From NCBI RefSeq assembly GCF_040546275.1, contig NZ_JBEPNO010000002.1:124001-188000 (forward strand): 64,000 nucleotides of DNA, written 5' to 3'. This DNA comes from Nakamurella sp040546275 (lineage in GTDB: Bacteria > Actinomycetota > Actinomycetes > Mycobacteriales > Nakamurellaceae). The notes below the pieces were generated by a model. The model worked only from the letters and a program-made list of their open reading frames with translations, made no database searches and was not told the DNA's origin. The translations under genes were made by a program, and so were the position numbers. The first letter of the stretch is position 1; each line of letters starts with the position of its first letter. Positions 1 to 7,256 of this stretch are shown in pieces.

Positions 1-861
1 AACCAGCGCGGGGGCGTCACCGGACGTGTCCACCGGGACGTCGATGTGCGGATTCCTGGCCAGGAACGCAAGCACGCTCGGCATGTCCAGTGCTTCCGGG
101 TACCCGGGCTGATCCATCTTCCGTTGGATGCTCAGCAGCTTGCGCATCATGTTGATGTCCGACTCGCAGGCCGCGCGCAACTCGTCACCCCCGACGATCT
201 CGAGCTTGCCGAGGGTCGCGGTGAACGTCGACGTGGCCTGCTCGCGAAGATCGGGCAACGGTCCGAAGAGGGACTCGAAGGCGCCGTTGCTCTTCATCAC
301 CACCAGGCCGTCGAAGACGAACAGCCGCAGGTTCCGGTCGATGATCAGCGGCCGGGAGTCGAGCGAGGTGAACCGTTCCCCGTTCCAGAACGCGAGGATC
401 CGCTTGCTGGGCGAGAGCGTCTTCTCCGGTGAGAATCCCTGATACATCCGCCCGAGGGCGTGACCCGCCAGGTCGGTCAGTCGGAGCACCAGGAGGTTGC
501 GGCGGCCGAATTCGGTGTCGCGTTCGTACTGACGGTGGCTCGGGGTGAGGACCGCCGGTTCCACCACCGAGAGGGGTCCGTCGCTGATCGCGGTGTGGAC
601 CCACTGCTGCCCGCTCGGGGTATGTCCGGGATGCGCCGGCAGCAGCTCGGCATCGACCGCTGCGGTGGCCGTCTCGGCGACCTGGGCGAGGAGCTCATCG
701 GCCAGTTCTGTGCTCATCGGCACGTCGTAGACGGCGGGGGAGTCATCGTGGTGATCGCCGACGAGCAGCAGGGATACGGCCATGGCTGCCGGATCGACCA
801 TCGCCTGCAGCCTTGCCCGGACGACGGCCTCGGAGGGACCTTGGGTACTGCTGGTGGACAT
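1..861 (-). CDS. kwaB: KwaB-like DUF4868 protein (Kiwa anti-phage system), C-terminus off the window
   Basis: The minus strand is open from an ATG at 861 to the window edge: 287 codons without a stop. The translation is soluble, with no membrane segment. The middle part reads like the DUF4868 core: a line of hydrophobic strands (SLDSRPLIIDRNLRLFVFDG) followed by the motif SNGAFESLFG, where the family has a conserved FExxF-type motif, then a long helical tail. KwaB proteins are about 315 residues, so roughly 30 are missing. The gene lies 20 bp behind a small multi-pass membrane protein, the KwaA-KwaB order described for Kiwa. In that system the membrane protein senses phage attack at the envelope and KwaB acts on DNA in the cytoplasm. 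The family call rests on motif memory plus gene pairing. A DUF4868 protein outside Kiwa is the alternative. Confidence 0.6.
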   Translation of the reverse strand, partial: MSTSSTQGPSEAVVRARLQAMVDPAAMAVSLLLVGDHHDDSPAVYDVPMSTELADELLAQVAETATAAVDAELLPAHPGHTPSGQQWVHTAISDGPLSVVEPAVLTPSHRQYERDTEFGRRNLLVLRLTDLAGHALGRMYQGFSPEKTLSPSKRILAFWNGERFTSLDSRPLIIDRNLRLFVFDGLVVMKSNGAFESLFGPLPDLREQATSTFTATLGKLEIVGGDELRAACESDINMMRKLLSIQRKMDQPGYPEALDMPSVLAFLARNPHIDVPVDTSGDAPALV

Positions 862-881
862 CGTGACTGCTCCTGCCGTGA

Positions 882-1493
882 TCAGTTGTCGTCGGACGGT
901 TCGGACGGGTGGACCTTGCTGTGGTGGATCTTGCTCTGGTGGACCTTGCTGTGGTGGACCTTGCTCTGGTGGACATACAGATAGCCGCCGAGTGGGACGA
1001 GGGCGATGCTGTCTGCCGGACCCAGGTGCCAGGAGCGGCTGATCACCAGGAGGAATCCGCGATCGGCCCGCGACAGCTCGAAGATCCGGTAGCCGAGCGC
1101 CGCCAGCAGGGGATTGGCGAAGTACATGTCGCCCTGCACGTAGAGCAGAGCGATCAACACCAGGTAGAGCAGGAGGCCCCACCGTGCGGTCTCCGCGGCG
1201 GTGGACGTCACGAAGAAGGGCACCACGTACGAGGCGAAGAACTTGAGGGCCTCACCCTCCCGCGGTTTGGCGGTGTACACCTTCTCGACGGTCGCGTTAC
1301 GGCGTGGGATCGCGACCGCCAGGAAGACAACGGTCCCGACGACGCCGGCGACCGCCGCGGCGCCGAGCACCCACCTGGCCCATGGCCGACCGAAGGAATC
1401 AAGCACGGCCATCAGCGCGAGCAGCGGCGCGTAGGCAGCGATCAGCATCGTGCTGCGCACGGGCAGCGACGGCCGGAACGCCGAATTCCTCAT
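882..1493 (-). CDS. kwaA: KwaA-like multi-pass membrane protein (Kiwa anti-phage system)
   Basis: From the ATG at 1493 this is a 203-residue protein. Hydrophobic stretches lie near residues 15-34, 38-60, 85-100 and 107-130. They are followed by a conserved-looking loop, NPLLAALGYRIFEL, and a basic, repetitive tail. About 200 residues with four or so membrane spans is the KwaA size and shape, and the next gene 20 bp downstream is KwaB-like. An in-frame ATG at 1574 would add 27 residues without hydrophobic character; 1493 is preceded by GGGAG at an imperfect spacing, so the start is not certain. The last ~20 residues are a four-fold VHHSK/VHQSK repeat encoded by a 15-bp tandem repeat, which KwaA proteins do not normally have as far as I know. 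The gene is probably co-transcribed with kwaB. Confidence 0.6.
   Translation of the reverse strand: MRNSAFRPSLPVRSTMLIAAYAPLLALMAVLDSFGRPWARWVLGAAAVAGVVGTVVFLAVAIPRRNATVEKVYTAKPREGEALKFFASYVVPFFVTSTAAETARWGLLLYLVLIALLYVQGDMYFANPLLAALGYRIFELSRADRGFLLVISRSWHLGPADSIALVPLGGYLYVHQSKVHHSKVHQSKIHHSKVHPSEPSDDN
908..976. repeat. 15-bp tandem repeat in the 3' end of kwaA
   Basis: Four and a half copies of GGTGGACCTTGCTGT begin at 908, 923, 938, 953 and 968; units 2 and 4 have CT for GT at the end and unit 2 has one further change. On the coding strand each unit gives five residues (VHHSK or VHQSK), so changes in copy number keep the reading frame. Confidence 0.9.
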
Positions 1494-1804
1494 ACCCGTG
1501 GACGTTAGCTCCCGGTACCGACAACGAGCGGTGGCGATGGGCGCGTAGCCCGGGAAGCTGAGTCCGCCCCACACCGGGGTTTCGCCAAGGGTCGGTCGTC
1601 GAGCCGATCGTCAATAGTGTGAGATAGGTCACTGGGTTGCGTCCAAGATCAATACTCCTTCCCAGCTGGGACTTTGCCGCCAGGACCCATCCGTGACCGG
1701 CCCGTTATCGACCTGTGATCTGCCTCGAACTGATGGCTTCTTCAGGAACACATCGTATGTTCGTCCCAGGCAATTGAAAGCAATTGCCCAGCAAGCATCT
1801 TCGT
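1494..1804. other. Intergenic region between kwaA and the riboswitch
   Basis: This divergent spacer should hold the kwaAB promoter (minus) and the rpf promoter (plus), but no convincing -35/-10 pair could be fixed. A perfect 8-bp inverted repeat with a 4-base loop lies at 1769-1788 (GGCAATTG, AAAG, CAATTGCC). It sits immediately before the riboswitch and could be an operator or a 5' stem. Confidence 0.4.
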
Positions 1805-2013
1805 CGAACAACGCGCCGAGCGCTGTCCACTTCGTTCGCCGAAGCCCTCACACCTGGAAAGGCTTGGACAGCGGCGGGGGACCCACGTTTCGACGGAGGT
1901 CTCTTACCTTCTTGGGGTCAAGTCGGCTCACGCCGGCCGGGCGGCCCCCCTCGTCCGTTCGCGAACTACGAACGGCGACGCCCGCACCCGACAGCTCACC
2001 TCGCAGGCGCAGC
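1805..2013 (+). promoter_or_regulatory. c-di-AMP riboswitch (ydaO/yuaA class)
   Basis: The leader carries the signature pieces of this class in order: CGCGCCGAGCGCTGTCC near 1812, GCGGGGGACCCA near 1873, TTGGGGTCAAGTCGG near 1913, and the near-invariant 3' block CCCGACAGCTCACCTCGCAG around 1986-2005. In actinobacteria this riboswitch commonly precedes rpf-type cell-wall hydrolase genes, as here, and c-di-AMP binding is known to turn expression down. The block ends about 19 bp before the rpf start codon, so control may act on termination or on ribosome access. Boundaries are approximate. Confidence 0.88.
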
Positions 2014-2031
2014 AAGGGGAAACCAACACAG

Positions 2032-2853
2032 ATGAGCACTCGCTACACGGGTCGGCATCGCCGACCGTCGAACACGCGCACCATCGCCCTCCGGACCATG
2101 ACGGCAGGAGTGGTGATCGGAGCGCCTCTGCTCGGCATGGTCACTCCGGCCTCGGCCGCGCCAGACTCGACCTGGGATGCGGTTGCCCAGTGCGAGAGCG
2201 GCGGCAACTGGGCCATCAACACCGGGAACGGTTACTACGGCGGCCTCCAGTTCACCGAATCGACCTGGGCCGCGTTCGGTGGCAACGCCTACGCGCCGAG
2301 GGCGGATCAGGCCTCTCGCGCGCAGCAGATCGCTGTCGCCGAGAAGACCCTGGCCGGTCAGGGCTGGGGAGCATGGCCGGTCTGTTCGGAGAAGGCCGGC
2401 GCCACCGGCCAGGGCGTCACCCTTCGCGGTGACGCCGCTGGCTCGACCAGTTCCAGCAACTCCGGCTCGACCAGTTCCAGCAACTCCGGCTCCGGCTCCT
2501 CCGGCTCCGGCTCGTCCAGCTCCGACTCGGTCACGTCGGACTCCACCACGTCGGGTTCGTCCAGCTCCGACCAGCAGTCGAGCAGCTCGGCCCGGCAGCA
2601 GTCCACCTCCTCGTCGACCACCTCCTCGTCGAGCACCGAGGCGGCTGCGACCACCCCGAAGAGGGCGTCTGCTCCTACGCAGCCGACCAGTGCCGCCGAC
2701 GGTTCGTACACGGTCAAGTCCGGCGACACGCTTTCGAGGATCGCGAAGGACGAAGGGATAACGGGTGGCTGGAAATCGCTGGCCGAGGCCAACGCCGACG
2801 TCATCCCCGACCCTGACATGATCTTCCCGGGTCAGGTCATCCGCCTCGGCTGA
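2032..2853 (+). CDS. rpf: Resuscitation-promoting factor with LysM domain (secreted transglycosylase)
   Basis: A 273-residue secreted protein. Residues 1-43 form a signal peptide ending ASA. The Rpf domain follows directly (TWDAVAQCESGGNWAINTGN), with the catalytic Glu in the CESGGNW motif, the GGLQF segment and the paired cysteine in WPVCSE. A Ser/Thr-rich linker (about residues 135-220) joins it to a C-terminal LysM domain (YTVKSGDTLSRIAKDEG to PGQVIRLG) that should bind peptidoglycan. Rpf proteins cleave peptidoglycan and help dormant actinobacteria resume growth. The start at 2032 places AGGGGA about 11 bp upstream and gives a normal signal peptide; the frame is open further upstream, but that part is the riboswitch. 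A 24-bp direct repeat (TSSSNSGS twice) sits in the linker. Regulation is probably by the c-di-AMP riboswitch in front. Confidence 0.95.
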   Translation: MSTRYTGRHRRPSNTRTIALRTMTAGVVIGAPLLGMVTPASAAPDSTWDAVAQCESGGNWAINTGNGYYGGLQFTESTWAAFGGNAYAPRADQASRAQQIAVAEKTLAGQGWGAWPVCSEKAGATGQGVTLRGDAAGSTSSSNSGSTSSSNSGSGSSGSGSSSSDSVTSDSTTSGSSSSDQQSSSSARQQSTSSSTTSSSSTEAAATTPKRASAPTQPTSAADGSYTVKSGDTLSRIAKDEGITGGWKSLAEANADVIPDPDMIFPGQVIRLG

Positions 2854-2882
2854 CAGGTTCCGCGCGACTGCAGGACCCGCGA

Positions 2883-2913
2883 TGTCCCGGCCACCCGTCA
2901 GGTGGCCGGGACA
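2883..2913 (+). terminator. Hairpin terminator after rpf
   Basis: A perfect 13-bp stem (TGTCCCGGCCACC against GGTGGCCGGGACA) with a 5-base loop, 30 bp after the rpf stop. There is no strong U-tract, as is usual for high-GC actinobacteria. Confidence 0.8.
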
Positions 2914-2993
2914 CCCGTTTCCAGCAAGAGCCGACCCGGCTCGGTTCGATCATCATGATCTTGGTCCCGCCCGAGGCATGCCACCATGGGGTC

Positions 2994-4328
2994 GTGACGA
3001 CGTCCCCGGCCGCCCGCGACCTCGCGGACCGCTGCCCCGGCCTGCTCCGGCCGCACCAGGCGGCTGATGGCGCGGTAGTCCGGCTCCGACTTCCGGGTGG
3101 TCGTATCCGGGCGCCGGCCCTCGCCGGGCTCCAGCACGCGGCCGCGTCGTTCGGCGATGGACTGGTCCAGATGACCTCCCGTGGCAACCTGCAGTTGCGG
3201 GGTGTGTCCCCGGACGGCGAGGGCGAGGTGCCCGGCGCTCTGGTGGACGCCGTCCGGGCGGCCGGCCTGATCCCGTCCACCACGCACGAGCTCGTCCGCA
3301 ACATCATCTGCTCGCCGCTGACCGGCCGGATCGGTGGGTCAGCGGACCTCCGGACGCTGACCGACGAACTGGACCGGTTGCTGTGCGGTACCCCTGCTCT
3401 TGCAGGCCTCTCCGGGCGTTTCCTCTTCGCGCTCGACGACGGCCGGACGGACGTCACGCGCATCAGCCACGACCTCGGCGTGCGCACCGTCTCCACCGAC
3501 CGGGTGCGGCTGGTCGTGGGTGGCCTGCCGGGACCCATCGTCGTCCTCGCGTCCGCGGCCAGATGGCTGATCGAACTCACCCTGGCCTTCCTTCGCCACC
3601 GCGAGGCAGCCGGGCTCCCGGTCTGGCACGTCCGGGAATTACCGTGCGGCGGCGCCGAGCTGCTCGAAACCGTCGACATCCTGCTCGAGAACCGGGTCGA
3701 CATTCCGGACCATCCGGTGAATCCATCGGGGTTCCCACCGGATGACGTTCATTCGTCGGGCTTTTCGCCGGTCAGGCCCGGCACCATGGTTCAGCGAGAC
3801 GGCCGTTCGATGCTCTCGATGGCGGTTCCGCTCGGCCTGCTCGATGCCCGGCAGGTCGAAGCGGTCACGGAGGCAGCCGCCGCCGGGACCGGCGAGATCG
3901 TCGTGACTCCTTGGCGGTCGCTGCTCGTGCCGGACGTCCAGGCCGACGTCCGGGCCATGGCGTCGATCGAGACATCCTTGGTCACCGCCGGTCTCGATCT
4001 TGACCCGCGTTCCGGATGGCTGGGGCTGTCGGCCTGCGCAGGAGCACCCGGCTGCGGTCGCGCCGCGGCACCGACCGGCCCGACGGCCGCGTCCATCGCT
4101 CGGCACCCCCGAACACCCGGGGACCTCCCGATCCACGTGGTCGCCTGCGAGAGACGCTGCGGCGCACTGTCCTCCGACCACGTCGAGGTGCTCGTGCTCC
4201 CAGGAACCGCGAGGCTCCTCCGGCGTGCCATCGACTGCTCCGACCGCGGTGATCCGTGCACCGTCGATGTCGCAGACCCGACCAGCATCCTGACCGCCAT
4301 CACCGCACTCGCGAGGACCGGTTCGTGA
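2994..4328 (+). CDS. cobG: Precorrin-3B synthase, CobG-type sulfite/nitrite reductase-like monooxygenase
   Basis: The product (444 residues from the GTG at 2994) has the two ferredoxin-like halves of the nitrite/sulfite reductase family. Near the N-terminus are CPGLLRPHQAADG and MTSRGNLQLRG. The C-terminal half has the cysteines for a 4Fe-4S centre: Cys348-X5-Cys354 and Cys385-X3-Cys389. CobG makes precorrin-3B in the aerobic cobalamin route, and the neighbours cobH and cobIJ supply following steps. The stop overlaps the cobH start by 4 bp (GTGA). An in-frame ATG at 2955 would add 13 residues; neither start has a good ribosome site, so the start is a guess. A siroheme-dependent sulfite reductase is unlikely, given the context and the single-gene length. 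Confidence 0.88.
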   Translation: MTTSPAARDLADRCPGLLRPHQAADGAVVRLRLPGGRIRAPALAGLQHAAASFGDGLVQMTSRGNLQLRGVSPDGEGEVPGALVDAVRAAGLIPSTTHELVRNIICSPLTGRIGGSADLRTLTDELDRLLCGTPALAGLSGRFLFALDDGRTDVTRISHDLGVRTVSTDRVRLVVGGLPGPIVVLASAARWLIELTLAFLRHREAAGLPVWHVRELPCGGAELLETVDILLENRVDIPDHPVNPSGFPPDDVHSSGFSPVRPGTMVQRDGRSMLSMAVPLGLLDARQVEAVTEAAAAGTGEIVVTPWRSLLVPDVQADVRAMASIETSLVTAGLDLDPRSGWLGLSACAGAPGCGRAAAPTGPTAASIARHPRTPGDLPIHVVACERRCGALSSDHVEVLVLPGTARLLRRAIDCSDRGDPCTVDVADPTSILTAITALARTGS

Positions 4329-5029
4329 TCGAGACATCCCTGACCGCCTCGGTCGGCACCGTTCCGCCGGAGGTCGGGTTGCAGGTCTTCCCGCCGGCAC
4401 GTCGGTACGACTACGTCACCGACGGCGCCGAGATCTACCGCCGGTCGTTCGCCACCATCCGGGAGGAGGCCGACCTCGCCGCCATCCCCGCATCCGCCGA
4501 GAAGCTCGCCGTCCGAATGGTTCACGCCACCGGCCAGATCGACCTGATCGCGGATCTCGAAATCCACCCCGACCTGGTCACGGTGGCCCGCGCCGCCCTG
4601 GATGCGGGCGCACCGATCCTCACGGACGCGCACATGGTTGCGTCAGGGGTGACCAGGGCGCGGTTGCCCGCGGACAACGAAGTCATCTGCCGGCTCCGTG
4701 ATCCGCGGGTACCGGAACTGGCGCGGCGTTGGAACACCACGCGTTCGGCGGCAGCGGTATCGCTGTGGCAGGACCGACTGGCGGGCGCCGTTGTCGCCAT
4801 CGGAAACGCACCGACGGCGTTGTTCCATCTGCTCGAGATGATCTCCGACGGCGCTCCGCGCCCCGCGGCGATCGTGGGGATCCCGGTGGGTTTCATCGGG
4901 GCCGTGGAATCGAAAGAGGCCTTGTTGCAGCACGAGTCGAAGATCCCGTATGTCGTCGTCCGGGGTCGGCGCGGTGGTTCGGCCCTGGCGGTCGCCGCCG
5001 TCAACGCCGTCGCCCAGGAGCATGAGTGA
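4325..5029 (+). CDS. cobH: Precorrin-8X methylmutase
   Basis: 234 residues starting at a GTG that overlaps the cobG stop by 4 bp. The family markers are clear: YDYVTDGAEIYRRSFATIR at the N-terminus, the RMVHATGQIDL segment containing the catalytic histidine, DAHMVASGV in the middle, and the GNAPTALFHLLE and PVGFIGAVESKE blocks. The enzyme moves a methyl group from C11 to C12 of precorrin-8x to give hydrogenobyrinate. Length and motif order match the family. It is translationally coupled to cobG upstream and cobIJ downstream. Confidence 0.95.
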   Translation: MIETSLTASVGTVPPEVGLQVFPPARRYDYVTDGAEIYRRSFATIREEADLAAIPASAEKLAVRMVHATGQIDLIADLEIHPDLVTVARAALDAGAPILTDAHMVASGVTRARLPADNEVICRLRDPRVPELARRWNTTRSAAAVSLWQDRLAGAVVAIGNAPTALFHLLEMISDGAPRPAAIVGIPVGFIGAVESKEALLQHESKIPYVVVRGRRGGSALAVAAVNAVAQEHE

Positions 5030-6594
5030 TGACCGGCCTGCTGTACGGGGTCGGGCTCGGTCCCGGTGACCCGGAGCTGATGACGCTCAAGGCTTCCCGG
5101 CTGATCGGAGCGGCCGACGTGGTGGCCTACCACTCGGGTACCCACGGCCGGTCGATCGCCAGATCGATTGCGCAGGAGCTCCTTCCGGCCGGCGTGCTCG
5201 AGGAGCCGTTGGTCTATCCGGTGACCACCGTCAGGTCCGAGCATCCCGGTGGCTACCAGGGCGCGATGACCGACTTCTACGACGAGTCGGCCGAACGACT
5301 GGCCGTGCACCTGCGGGCCGGCCGGACGGTCGTGGTGCTCTGCGAGGGCGATCCATTCTTCTACGGGTCCTACATGTACCTGCACGACCGGTTGTCCGGC
5401 TCGTTCGTGACCGAGGTCGTCCCGGGGGTCACCTCGGTCTCGGCGGCAGTCGGACGGCCGTTGGTCCGGCACGACGACGTCCTGACGATCCTGCCAGGCA
5501 CCCTGCCGGCGCCCGAGCTCGCCCGACGCCTCGCCGACACCCAGGGTGCGGCGATCATGAAGCTCGGCCGCACCTTTCCGGCTGTCCGTGCTGCGCTGGC
5601 CCAGGCCGGCAGGCTCGAGGACGCCTGGTACGTCGAGCGGGCGTCCACCAGTGCGCAGACCATGGTCCCCGTCACTGACGTCGACCCGTCGGCCGTGCCG
5701 TACTTCTCGATCATCCTGGTCCCTGGCGGCGATCGCCGGATCGGTGAGATGTCAGCACACGCAGCGGTTGTCCCGATTCCGGTCCCGACCCGCACCCGGG
5801 AGGACGGGTCCCGATCCGCCGAGCTACTGGTGGTCGGCCTCGGACCTGGACCGGACCGGTGGTCGACGCCGGAAGTGTCCGCGGCCCTTGCCTCGGTCGA
5901 CCACATCGTCGGCTATGGACCTTACCTCGACCGCATCCCGCAACGGGAAGGCCTGCAGCGTCACGCCTCCGGCAACACCGTCGAGGTCGACCGGGCGCGA
6001 TTCGCCCTCGATCTGGCGCTGACCGGCGAGCGGGTGGCCGTCGTTTCCGGTGGTGACGCCGGCGTGTTCGGGATGGCCTCCGCGGTCTTCGAGGCAGCCC
6101 AGGACGAGATCTACGAGGAAGTCACGGTCACCGTGCTCCCGGCGGCGCAGGCGGTGGCCGCGGCCGCGGGTGCACCGCTGGGAGGCGACCATGCGGTGAT
6201 GTCGCTCTCCGACCGGCTGAAGCCCTGGGCGGTGATCGCCGATCGCCTGCGGAAGGTGTCCGAGTCGGATCTGGTCCTGGCCATCTACAACCCGGCGTCC
6301 CGATCCAGGGTGGGACAGGTCGCGTTGGCCAAGGAGGTGTTGCTGGAGTACCGGTCTCCGCACACCCCGGTGGTGATCGGCCGGTCGGTGGGGCGAATCG
6401 GCGAGTCGGTGGAGATCACCACGCTCGGCGAGCTGGACCCCGCCTCGATCGACATGCGGTGCCTGTTGATCATCGGTGCGACCGGGACCGTCGTCACGGG
6501 GGATCGCGTCTGGACGCATCGATTCGTGCCGGCCGCGGACGTCGCTGCTGCCCGGGCCGCCGACGTCGAGTTCGCCGCGGAGTTTGCCCGGTGA
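5029..6594 (+). CDS. cobIJ: CobI-CobJ fusion: precorrin-2 C20- and precorrin-3B C17-methyltransferase
   Basis: One 521-residue chain carries two SAM-dependent tetrapyrrole methylase domains. Residues 1 to about 245 are CobI-like (GVGLGPGDPELMTLKA at the start, EGDPFFYGSYMYL, VPGVTSVSAA). From about residue 265 a second copy begins (LLVVGLGPGPDRWSTPE) with the CobJ signatures SGGDAGVFGMA, AIYNPASRSR and VVIGRSVGR. Such CobIJ fusions are common in actinobacteria. The ATG at 5029 overlaps the cobH stop by one base; the GTG at 5026 is a possible alternative one codon earlier. The two domains act just before and just after CobG, which is encoded two genes upstream. Confidence 0.94.
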   Translation: MTGLLYGVGLGPGDPELMTLKASRLIGAADVVAYHSGTHGRSIARSIAQELLPAGVLEEPLVYPVTTVRSEHPGGYQGAMTDFYDESAERLAVHLRAGRTVVVLCEGDPFFYGSYMYLHDRLSGSFVTEVVPGVTSVSAAVGRPLVRHDDVLTILPGTLPAPELARRLADTQGAAIMKLGRTFPAVRAALAQAGRLEDAWYVERASTSAQTMVPVTDVDPSAVPYFSIILVPGGDRRIGEMSAHAAVVPIPVPTRTREDGSRSAELLVVGLGPGPDRWSTPEVSAALASVDHIVGYGPYLDRIPQREGLQRHASGNTVEVDRARFALDLALTGERVAVVSGGDAGVFGMASAVFEAAQDEIYEEVTVTVLPAAQAVAAAAGAPLGGDHAVMSLSDRLKPWAVIADRLRKVSESDLVLAIYNPASRSRVGQVALAKEVLLEYRSPHTPVVIGRSVGRIGESVEITTLGELDPASIDMRCLLIIGATGTVVTGDRVWTHRFVPAADVAAARAADVEFAAEFAR

Positions 6595-7076
6595 CACCAG
6601 TGATCCGCACAGCCGTCGCCGACGATGCGGCGGAGGTGGCCGAGGTCTACCTTGCGTCGGTGAAGGCGGCCCTGCCGTACCTGGCGCGCCCGCACACGGA
6701 CGACGAGGTGCGGACCTGGGTCGCGCAGACCCTGGTGCCGTCGGGCGGGGTGATCGTCGCCGTTGCGCCGCAGGGTGTTCCCGGTCGCTCGATCCTGGGT
6801 TTCGCGGCGGTCGCCGGCGATAGTCTCGATCATCTCTACGTGCGTCCTGACCTGCTGCGGAGCGGAGTCGGCTCGGCGCTGCTGGCGGAGGCGGTGGTGC
6901 GGTGCCCGTCCGGAATCACCTTGTTCGTCTTTCAACGGAACGCCGCGGCACGGGCGTTCTACCGGTCCAGGGGGTTCCGAGTCGCGTCGTTCACCGACGG
7001 CTCGGCCAACGAGGAGCGGGAGCCCGATCTGGTGATGGTGCGGCCCCCGGAACCGGCGGACCAACCCGGCCCGTGA
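6591..7076 (+). CDS. GNAT-family N-acetyltransferase
   Basis: 161 residues with the GNAT fold: a charged N-terminal strand-helix (IRTAVADDAAEVAEVYLAS), the acetyl-CoA loop DHLYVRPDLLRSGVGSALL (the Q/RxxGxG/A motif as RSGVGS) and the late AARAFYRSRGFRV segment typical of the fold. The GTG start overlaps the cobIJ stop by 4 bp, so it is translated from the cobalamin transcript, but nothing links it to that pathway. The substrate is unknown; small amines or protein N-termini are usual for the family. Confidence 0.88.
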   Translation: MTPVIRTAVADDAAEVAEVYLASVKAALPYLARPHTDDEVRTWVAQTLVPSGGVIVAVAPQGVPGRSILGFAAVAGDSLDHLYVRPDLLRSGVGSALLAEAVVRCPSGITLFVFQRNAAARAFYRSRGFRVASFTDGSANEEREPDLVMVRPPEPADQPGP

Positions 7077-7256
7077 TCGGTCGAAAACGCCGGTGCAGCG
7101 CATTCCCGACGATGTCTGAAAATTTCTGGCCAGGATCCCATCCTTTCGCGCGTCCGCACCGAACCGCGTTTGATCGTAGGCAATGGGTGTTTTCCTGTGT
7201 ACCGGTCGGCTTGCTTGTCCAATGTTGGCGCGGCCGTACATTTTCGGAGGTATGCG

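Noticed and set aside
460..984. A plus-strand frame over the Kiwa-like genes with a repeated WTLLWWILLWW-type end
   Set aside because: The hydrophobic repeat is only the other strand of the 15-bp kwaA tail repeat; the rest has no protein character and the minus-strand genes fit better.
1769..1788. The GGCAATTG hairpin as a terminator
   Set aside because: AT-rich 8-bp stem with no U-tract, placed just upstream of a riboswitch, not after a gene; an operator or a 5' stem is more likely, but nothing decides it.
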